Shown here: piece by piece, positions 58,937 to 64,000 of the stretch | Position numbering within the stretch: position 1 is the first letter of the stretch | Layout: the number at the start of each line of letters is the position of its first letter | NCBI GenBank assembly: GCA_046350655.1 | Contig: JAXMAB010000006.1 | Span: 558,001-622,000 of the forward strand | Reading direction: 5' to 3' | DNA length: 64,000 bases | Origin: JAEUHO01 sp046350655 | GTDB taxonomy: Bacteria; Planctomycetota; PLA2; JAEUHO01 | Program-made: the position numbers and the translations under genes | The notes under the pieces: model-generated | Database searches by the model: none | What the model was told of the DNA's origin: nothing | The model's input: only the letters and a program-made list of their open reading frames with translations

Positions 58937-59926
58937 GTGGCGAAGCGGCTGCGGCTCCCGGAGGTCGTGGACCTCCTCGAGAAGGCCTACGGGAAGCCCC
59001 GCACGGCGGAGCAACCGGAGGCCCCCCTCCTCGACCACCTGCTCGTGGGCGTGCTCACGGCGTGGGGGGACCGCGAGAAGGCCGGGCGCGCGCTGCGGGC
59101 GCTGTCCGAGTCGTTCCTGGACCTCAACGAGGCCCGCGTCTCCCCGATCGCGGAGCTGACGGCGGTGCTCCACCCGTTCCTCGGCGCGAAGGCCGAGGAG
59201 GCGGCGCACGGGCTCCGCACGGCCCTCCAGGACGTCTACGACGGCACGCACGGCCTCGACCTCGAGCCGCTCCGCGGGCGCGACCCCGACGACCTCAAGA
59301 AGTTCCTGAAGGAGCTGCCGCACACGCTCGGCGGCCCCGCGGCGGCGGTGTTCCAGCTCGCCCTGGGCACCGAGCACCTCGCGCTCACGGTCGCGGAGCA
59401 CCGCGTCCTCGAGCGGCTGAAGGTGCTGCCCCAGAGCCCCAACCCGCAGAAGGTCCGCGTCGCGCTCGAGAAGCAGGTCAAGCCCGCGGACCGGCTCGCG
59501 TTCGTGTGGGCCGTCGGCTCGCACGCGCAGGCCGTCTGCCGCGCGAAGGACCCGGCCTGCGAGTCGTGCCTCCTGCTCGCGCACTGCCCCGTCGGCGAGG
59601 CCGAGGTGAAGCGCCGCGAGGTCGAGCGCAAGAAGGAGGAGGCGAGGCGCGCGGTCGAGGAGAAGAAGCGCAAGGTGGCCGAGGAGAAGGCGGCCCGCGA
59701 GGCCGCGAAGAAGCAGGCCATCGAGGACAAGAAGCGCAAGCTCGCCGAGGAGAAGGCCGCGCGGATCGCCGCCGCCAAGGCCGCGGCCGAGAAGAAGGCC
59801 AAGGCCGAGGCCGAGAAGAAGGCCAAGGCGAAGGCCGACGCCGAGGCCCAGCGCAAGGCGAAGCTCGAGGCCGAGAAGAAGGCGAAGGCGGCCGCCGCGA
59901 AGGCGAAGAAGCCCGCGAAGAAGTAG
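58937..59926 (+). CDS. Endonuclease III-like Fe-S protein without catalytic residues, with Lys/Ala tail
   Basis: 329 residues, GTG start. Residues 1-220 follow the HhH-GPD DNA glycosylase fold (LLVGVLTAWGDREKAGRALR...; LKELPHTLGGPAAAVFQLAL) and end in a perfect endonuclease III [4Fe-4S] signature: Cys201-x6-Cys208-x2-Cys211-x5-Cys217. However the helix-hairpin-helix LPGVGRKTA has become LPHTLGGPAA, losing the catalytic lysine, and the catalytic aspartate region (VDTH in Nth) reads ALTVAEH. Residues 225-329 are a Lys/Ala/Glu-rich helix (KKRKVAEEKAAREAAKK) resembling histone H1-like DNA-binding tails. It is inserted in the ffh-rpsP-maf-rpmE-prfA run. Probably a non-catalytic DNA- or RNA-binding Fe-S protein. 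Confidence 0.8.
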   Translation: MAKRLRLPEVVDLLEKAYGKPRTAEQPEAPLLDHLLVGVLTAWGDREKAGRALRALSESFLDLNEARVSPIAELTAVLHPFLGAKAEEAAHGLRTALQDVYDGTHGLDLEPLRGRDPDDLKKFLKELPHTLGGPAAAVFQLALGTEHLALTVAEHRVLERLKVLPQSPNPQKVRVALEKQVKPADRLAFVWAVGSHAQAVCRAKDPACESCLLLAHCPVGEAEVKRREVERKKEEARRAVEEKKRKVAEEKAAREAAKKQAIEDKKRKLAEEKAARIAAAKAAAEKKAKAEAEKKAKAKADAEAQRKAKLEAEKKAKAAAAKAKKPAKK

Positions 59927-59933
59927 CGCCGGC

Positions 59934-60554
59934 GTGCCGGGACCGGCCCGTCCGCCCCTGCTGTGCTCCGCGAGCCCGCGTCGCGCGGCGCTGCTCGGGG
60001 CGGCGGGCCTCGCGTTCGAGCGGGGCCCGTCGCCCGACGTGGACGAGACCCCGCCCGAGGGGGTCCCCGCCGAGGAGGTCGCGGAGGCGCTGGCGGTCCG
60101 CAAGGCCCGCGTCGCGGCCGCGCGCGCGCCGGGCCGCACGGTCCTGTGCGCCGACACGACCGTGGTGCTCGACGGCGTCCTGCTCGGCAAGCCCGCCGAC
60201 GCCGCGGACGCGGCGCGGATGCTCCGCGCCCTCTCGGGGCGCACCCACGCCGTCGTCACGGGCGTCGCGGTGGCCCGCGACGGCGAGGTCGCGAGCGGCG
60301 CCGACCGGGCCCGGGTCACCTTCCGCCCGCTCGACGACGTGGAGATCGCCCGGTACGTCGCCACGGGCGAGCCCCTCGACAAGGCGGGCGCCTACGCCAT
60401 CCAGGGCGGCGCGGCGGCGTTCGTGACGCGGCGCGAGGGCCGGGTCGACACCGTCGTGGGGCTGCCCGTGCCCCTCGTCGCGGCGCTCCTCGCGGCCCTC
60501 TCCGCCCCGTCGGCGCCGAACCGTTCGCGCCCGGCGCCCGGCGGGCCAGAATAG
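59934..60554 (+). CDS. maf: Maf family nucleotide pyrophosphatase
   Basis: 206 residues, GTG start at 59934. Maf proteins hydrolyse non-canonical or modified nucleoside triphosphates such as dTTP/UTP or m7GTP. Conserved: LLCSASPRRAALLGAAGL, VDETPPEG, AVRKARVAA, VLCADTTVVLDGVLLGKP, YVATGEPLDKAGAYAIQG, VVGLPVPLV. The Thr-Val-Val wording fits the dTTP/UTP-type subgroup (YhdE-like), tentatively. 7 bases after the endonuclease III-like stop. Confidence 0.93.
   Translation: MPGPARPPLLCSASPRRAALLGAAGLAFERGPSPDVDETPPEGVPAEEVAEALAVRKARVAAARAPGRTVLCADTTVVLDGVLLGKPADAADAARMLRALSGRTHAVVTGVAVARDGEVASGADRARVTFRPLDDVEIARYVATGEPLDKAGAYAIQGGAAAFVTRREGRVDTVVGLPVPLVAALLAALSAPSAPNRSRPAPGGPE
60547..60552 (+). 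promoter_or_regulatory. -10-like box, leaderless spacing
   Basis: CAGAAT, 6 bases, ATG at 60559; it overlaps the 3' end of maf. Confidence 0.35.
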
Positions 60555-60558
60555 CGCC

Positions 60559-61020
60559 ATGCGCAAGAGCACCGTCGTCGTCCTCGTCATCCTCATGGTC
60601 GGGATGTTGGCGATGACGCTCCTCTACAACCACTACATCCAGCAGTACGTCGAGGAGCACCGCAACGCGAAGATGCTCACCGAGGAGTTCCGCGCCGACC
60701 TCGAGCCCGGGACGGTGCTGAAGCTCGGCCGCACGCGCGGGGGCGAGGCCTACGTCGTCGGCGACGCGTCCGAGCCGGGCCTCGTCGTGAGCGGACGGCC
60801 CACCGAGGCGTCGTGGCGCGCGGACCCGTCGGGCGGCCTCTTCGCGCGGCGCATCGCGATCCGCCTCTTCGAGGTCTACGGCAGCGACCGTCCCGTCGTC
60901 TGGGTCGAGTTCCGGCTCACGAAGCCCGACGGCACGATGCTCCCGGCGTTCGGCTACCAGCGCGGCGAGGGACGGACCCTGGTGCCCCTGCCTCCCAAGC
61001 CCGGCCGATCCCCCCGGTGA
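60559..61020 (+). CDS. Hypothetical membrane-anchored protein
   Basis: 153 residues. One N-terminal membrane helix (STVVVLVILMVGMLAMTLLY, about 4-23), then a helical neck (QQYVEEHRNAKMLTEEFRADL) and a small beta domain (TVLKLGRTRGGEAYVVG, LFARRIAIRLFEVYG, VWVEFRLTKPDGTMLP). Single-pass, most of it on the outer side if signal-anchor orientation holds. Family not recognised. 4 bases after maf. Confidence 0.65.
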   Translation: MRKSTVVVLVILMVGMLAMTLLYNHYIQQYVEEHRNAKMLTEEFRADLEPGTVLKLGRTRGGEAYVVGDASEPGLVVSGRPTEASWRADPSGGLFARRIAIRLFEVYGSDRPVVWVEFRLTKPDGTMLPAFGYQRGEGRTLVPLPPKPGRSPR

Positions 61021-61057
61021 GCCGCACCCCCGGTTCCACCGGGGGGCTCGGGGGGAG

Positions 61058-61073
61058 GGGACCGCGAGGCCCG
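61058..61073 (+). repeat. Interspersed motif copy (full 16-mer)
   Basis: GGGACCGCGAGGCCCG, 38 bases after the previous stop and before rpmE. Confidence 0.8.
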
Positions 61074-61210
61074 GCGCGCGACGGCCGCCAAAAGACGACG
61101 GCTCGGCGCGGACCCGCTACCTTCCCGGGTTCTTCCCCGATTCGGTCCCCAAGTCCTCCCGGTCGTCGGCGCGCGCCGTGCCGGGGGACGCTGCCCGCGA
61201 GGTCGCTGCC

Positions 61211-61522
61211 GTGAAGAAGGACATCCACCCCGACTACCACCCGGTCGTCTACCACGACACGAGCGCCGGGACCGAGTTCGTGTGCCGCTCGACGCAGAAG
61301 AGCGGCGAGATCCGCAAGATCGACGGCGTGGACCACTACGTGATCCGCCTCGAGATCTCGTCCACGTCGCACCCGTACTACACGGGCAAGCAGAAGTTCG
61401 TGGACACCGCGGGCCGCATCGAGAAGTTCCAGAAGAAGTTCGCGGGCAAGTACGGCAGCAAGGCCTCGATGGCCGCGGCCGCCGCCGCCGCCGCGCCCGC
61501 CGCCGCCCCGGCCAAGAAGTAG
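61211..61522 (+). CDS. rpmE: 50S ribosomal protein L31
   Basis: 103 residues from the GTG at 61211 (M-KKDIHPDYHPVVYHD), with GAGGT 7 bases upstream. HPYYTGKQKFVDTAGRIEKF is the L31 signature. The two CxxC-type zinc ligands of zinc-binding L31 are not there (only one Cys, in FVCRST), so it is the zinc-free form. An Ala-rich tail ending PAAAPAKK is added. The usual partner of prfA. Confidence 0.94.
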   Translation: MKKDIHPDYHPVVYHDTSAGTEFVCRSTQKSGEIRKIDGVDHYVIRLEISSTSHPYYTGKQKFVDTAGRIEKFQKKFAGKYGSKASMAAAAAAAAPAAAPAKK

Positions 61523-61538
61523 CCCGTACGCGCACCGC

Positions 61539-61583
61539 GGGCCGCCGGCCCGTCCCCGTGGGGGGGACGCGGTCGGCGGCCCG
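61539..61583 (+). terminator. GC hairpin after rpmE
   Basis: GCGGGCCGCCG / CGGCGGCCCGC with an inner imperfect stem, about 17 bases after the rpmE stop; no U-tract, so it may attenuate rather than terminate before prfA. Confidence 0.5.
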
Positions 61584-61639
61584 CCGTCGTCCCCGCGTGC
61601 GGCGACCGTGGGCCGCGCCCGCGGGGACCGGAACGTCCG

Positions 61640-62713
61640 ATGAGCATCGAAGACAAGATCGAGGAGCGGGCCCGCAAGGCCCACGAGCTCGAGGCGAAGC
61701 TCTCCGATCCCGCGGTCGCCGGCGACGGCCGGCTCGTCGGCCGGCTCTCGAAGGAGCTCGGCGCGCTCCGGCCGTTCGTCGAGCTGCACGCCGCGTGGGC
61801 GAAGGCCCGCGCCGACGCGGCCGCCGGCGCGGCGATGGCCGCGGACCCCGCGACCGACCCCGAGATGCGCGCGCTGGCGCAGGACGAGGCGCGGAGCGGC
61901 GCCGAGACCGCCGCGGCGCTGTTCGAGCGGCTGAAGCGCCTGCTCGTCGCGGAGGACGAGGACGCGCAGCGCGACTGCATCGTCGAGCTGCGGGCCGGCG
62001 CCGGCGGCGACGAGGCCGCGCTCTTCGCCCGCGACCTCTTCGAGATGTACTCGCGGCTGGCGGTCCGCCGCGGCTGGAAGCTCGAGATCCTCGACGGCGG
62101 CCAGACCGACCTCGGCGGCGTCAAGGAGATGAAGTTCTCGCTGTCCGGCAACGGCGTCTACCGCGAGATGCGCTACGAGTCCGGCGTCCACCGCGTGCAG
62201 CGCGTGCCCGAGACGGAGGCCGCGGGCCGCATCCAGACGAGCACGGCGACGGTGGCGGTGCTGCCCGAGGTCGAGGACGTGGACATCGAGATCCGCGCGC
62301 AGGACCTCGAGGAGGACTTCATGCGCGCGGGCGGGCCCGGCGGCCAGAACGTCAACAAGACGTCGTCCGCGGTGCGCCTCGTCCACAAGCCGTCCGGGAT
62401 CGTGGTGAAGTGCCAGGACGAGTCGTCCCAGCGCAAGAACCGCGACCGCGCGCTCCGCATCCTCCGCGCGAAGCTCTACGAGGCCCGGCAGGAGGAGCTG
62501 CACCGGACGCGCTCCGAGGCGCGCCGGAGCCAGGTCGGCACCGGCGACCGCAGCGAGAAGATCCGCACGTACCACTTCAAGGAGAACCGGGTCACGGACC
62601 ACCGGATCGGGTTCACCACGCACACCCTCGACCGCGTCCTGCAGGGCGAGCTCGACGACCTGCTGCACGCGCTCGCCGAGGCCGACCTCGAGGCCAAGCT
62701 CAAGGACCTCTGA
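61640..62713 (+). CDS. prfA: Peptide chain release factor 1
   Basis: 357 residues. Ends translation at UAA and UAG. GGQ at 234-236 (AGGPGGQNVNKTSSAVRL) and the tripeptide region PET at 190-192 (RVPETEAAGRIQTST), in the place of the PxT of RF1 rather than SPF of RF2. Followed by a zinc-ribbon gene and then prmC, whose product methylates the GGQ glutamine. Confidence 0.96.
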   Translation: MSIEDKIEERARKAHELEAKLSDPAVAGDGRLVGRLSKELGALRPFVELHAAWAKARADAAAGAAMAADPATDPEMRALAQDEARSGAETAAALFERLKRLLVAEDEDAQRDCIVELRAGAGGDEAALFARDLFEMYSRLAVRRGWKLEILDGGQTDLGGVKEMKFSLSGNGVYREMRYESGVHRVQRVPETEAAGRIQTSTATVAVLPEVEDVDIEIRAQDLEEDFMRAGGPGGQNVNKTSSAVRLVHKPSGIVVKCQDESSQRKNRDRALRILRAKLYEARQEELHRTRSEARRSQVGTGDRSEKIRTYHFKENRVTDHRIGFTTHTLDRVLQGELDDLLHALAEADLEAKLKDL

Positions 62714-62900
62714 CGCGGCGGCGGGGCCCGCGTCGCCGCGTCGCCTCGCGGCGTCGCGCGGCGGCCCCGTCGGGCCGCGCGACCGCCGGGCCGACCGGTC
62801 GGCGCGCGCCCCGGCGCTCTCCGGGGCGACGCGCCGGGCCTCCCGGTCCCCTCGCCGCGGTCAAGCACGGGGAGGGCTTGCCGCCGCGCCGCAGGGCGCG
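62714..62900. other. Intergenic GC-rich hairpin region
   Basis: Contains a pairing GCGCGGC / GCCGCGC stem near 62756-62780 that could end the prfA transcript, and a motif variant (CGGGCCTCCCGGTCCCC near 62834). No gene seen. Confidence 0.4.
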
Positions 62901-62906
62901 GATAAT
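62901..62906 (+). promoter_or_regulatory. -10-like box
   Basis: GATAAT, 42 bases before the ATG at 62949, with a GAGGAG ribosome site (62932-62937). Confidence 0.45.
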
Positions 62907-62948
62907 CCCGCCCCCCGATCCCGGGACCCTGTGAGGAGCTCGACCGCC

Positions 62949-63776
62949 ATGGCCGACGTGACCGAGACGACCACCGCGGACGCGGACGCGGGCGCCGAAG
63001 CGCCCGTCGAGATGCGCCCCTGCGCGTACTGTGGCGCGCTGATCCACCCCGCGAGCCACCGGTGCACGCACTGCGCGGGCCACGTCGGCCTCGCCTGGGG
63101 GACCGTCCACAAGGAGGTCTTCCTCTTCCTGTTCCTCTCGATCGCGGCGATCGTCGGCTGCCTCGCCCCGTGGTCGGGCCGGACCCCGATCGTCGAGGTC
63201 ACCGAGATCTCGACGCCGACGCCGCGCCCGCCGGGCGCCCCCGCGGGCTCGCCGGCCCCGGCCCCGACGATCGAGCGCAAGACGACCGTGACGCAGGCCG
63301 TCGCCCGCATGGGCGGCCCGCGCAACGGCCTCGACACGACCCGCGGCGTCTTCATCCTCGCCATCGCGATCTACGGCGTCTTCGTGGGCGTGTTCAACGC
63401 CCTGTACCGCCGCTCGACGATGTGGCCGGCGGTGACGAACGGGTTCCTGTGCCTCTGGGTCGGCCTCCAGGGCGTCCTCAACGCCATCGGGAGCGACGCG
63501 TGGGGCCACTGGGGCAAGTGGGCCGAGGGCAAGAGCTTCTTCGAGAAGTTCTTCGGCGGCACCCGCGCCATCGCGCCGGGCCACCTGATCATCGCGTTCG
63601 TCGGCATCGTGACCGTGTTCCGGCTCCTCGCCGGCATCCTGGCCGCCGCCTCGAAGGGCAAGCCGGAAGCCCCCGCGAAGGAGACCGGCGCGGCCCGCCG
63701 CCGTCGCGCGAAGGACGGCGCCGCGGGCGACGCCCCGGCCGGCGACGCCCCGGCGGACGGCACGTCCGCGAGCTGA
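62949..63776 (+). CDS. Zinc-ribbon polytopic membrane protein
   Basis: 275 residues from the ATG at 62949; the ATG has GAGGAG 11 bases upstream. Zinc ribbon PCAYCGALI...RCTHCAGH (about 25-42), then TM1 (VFLFLFLSIAAIVGCLAPW), an outside Pro-rich loop, TM2 (GVFILAIAIYGVFVGVFNAL), TM3 (AVTNGFLCLWVGLQGVLNAI) and TM4 (HLIIAFVGIVTVFRLLAGIL), with a basic Arg/Lys and Ala tail. Unknown function; similar zinc-ribbon membrane proteins are common next to translation genes in this phylum. Inserted between prfA and prmC. Confidence 0.7.
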   Translation: MADVTETTTADADAGAEAPVEMRPCAYCGALIHPASHRCTHCAGHVGLAWGTVHKEVFLFLFLSIAAIVGCLAPWSGRTPIVEVTEISTPTPRPPGAPAGSPAPAPTIERKTTVTQAVARMGGPRNGLDTTRGVFILAIAIYGVFVGVFNALYRRSTMWPAVTNGFLCLWVGLQGVLNAIGSDAWGHWGKWAEGKSFFEKFFGGTRAIAPGHLIIAFVGIVTVFRLLAGILAAASKGKPEAPAKETGAARRRRAKDGAAGDAPAGDAPADGTSAS

Positions 63777-63832
63777 CCACGACCGGGCCCCGCGCGGCGC
63801 GCCGCCGCCGGGGCCTTCGCTCCCCTCGCGCT

Positions 63833-63884
63833 CCGCGGGCGGGCGCCCGTGCCTCGGATTCCGAGGCCCGGGTGCCCGCCCGCG
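63833..63884 (+). terminator. Long inverted repeat before prmC, containing the motif
   Basis: CCGCGGGCGGGCGCCCGTGC / its near-perfect complement, two 25-base arms around a 2-base centre (CCTCGGATTCCGAGG in the middle), with two mismatches. The right arm contains CCGAGGCCCGGG, a variant of the interspersed motif. Likely a terminator for the zinc-ribbon gene. Confidence 0.6.
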
Positions 63885-63897
63885 GTACTTTCCCCCC

Positions 63898-64000
63898 GTG
63901 CCCTCCACGGTCCTCGACGTCCTCAAGAAGACGGCCTCGTTCTTCGAGGCCCGCAAGCTCGACACGCCCCGCCTCGAGGCCGAGGTGCTGATCGCCCACG
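63898..64000 (+). CDS. prmC: Release factor glutamine methyltransferase PrmC (3' truncated by window)
   Basis: GTG start at 63898; the visible 34 residues (STVLDVLKKTASFFEARKLD, TPRLEAEVLIAH) match the N-terminal helical domain of PrmC/HemK, including the PRLxAExLxAH motif. It would methylate the GGQ glutamine of RF1, encoded by prfA about 1.2 kb upstream. The SAM domain lies beyond the window. Confidence 0.85.
   Translation, partial: MPSTVLDVLKKTASFFEARKLDTPRLEAEVLIAH

Overview
The window is a very GC-rich stretch (roughly three quarters G+C by eye) of a bacterial chromosome, most likely from a planctomycete or a close relative. The clues are four large CRTAC1-type FG-GAP/ASPIC-UnbV proteins, a TPR protein carrying RNA polymerase alpha C-terminal domains, multiheme cytochromes, many lipoproteins, and genes packed with 4-base ATGA/GTGA overlaps. 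murA is present, so peptidoglycan precursors are made. No phage, insertion sequence, CRISPR array or rRNA is visible. The species assignment is inference from gene content.

Layout. 3-1634: 5'-truncated pentaheme cytochrome with HEAT/TPR tail. 1735-10285: a complete Wsp-type chemosensory operon (MCP, CheW, CheR-TPR, second CheW, CheA with receiver, WspF-like CheB) whose last gene keeps a WspR-like receiver but carries a PP2C/SpoIIE phosphatase in place of the GGDEF domain. 10537-22385: RND/MMPL exporter, ferredoxin-NADP reductase, two membrane-anchored carboxypeptidase-regulatory-like proteins, a YaiI protein, citrate synthase, pyrophosphatase and a radical SAM protein. 22455-40234: envelope region with four CRTAC1 proteins (three in tandem), GT2 and GT-C glycosyltransferases, an ABC transporter cassette, a thiol-disulfide-type membrane protein, a diheme cytochrome and an ArnT-like transferase. 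40290-42528: tRNA-Leu, a previously hidden SelW-like selenoprotein gene with in-frame TGA and an adjacent SECIS-like hairpin, and three uncharacterised genes. 42711-49692: TPR protein, a large highly promoted lipoprotein, NfeD-like protein and flotillin. 49787-64000: moxR, asnS, ruvA, the TPR/alpha-CTD protein, murA, ffh, rpsP, an endonuclease III-like protein lacking catalytic residues, maf, rpmE, prfA, and the start of prmC.

Three window-wide patterns matter. First, a 14-16 base motif (GACCGCGAGGCCCG core) occurs 13 times exactly, mostly between genes, and can fold into a GNRA-loop mini-hairpin. Second, at least ten genes have a -10-like TANNNT box exactly 6-7 bases before the start codon, predicting leaderless transcripts. 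Third, several genes (3.9-6.4 kb, 16.2 kb, 19.8 kb, 25-29.7 kb) show apparent single-base indels in GC runs; these may be sequencing errors, and those genes are described as interrupted.

Functionally the window combines signal transduction (Wsp-like), central metabolism and translation housekeeping, and a heavy investment in exported, calcium-binding-type repeat proteins and envelope glycosylation.
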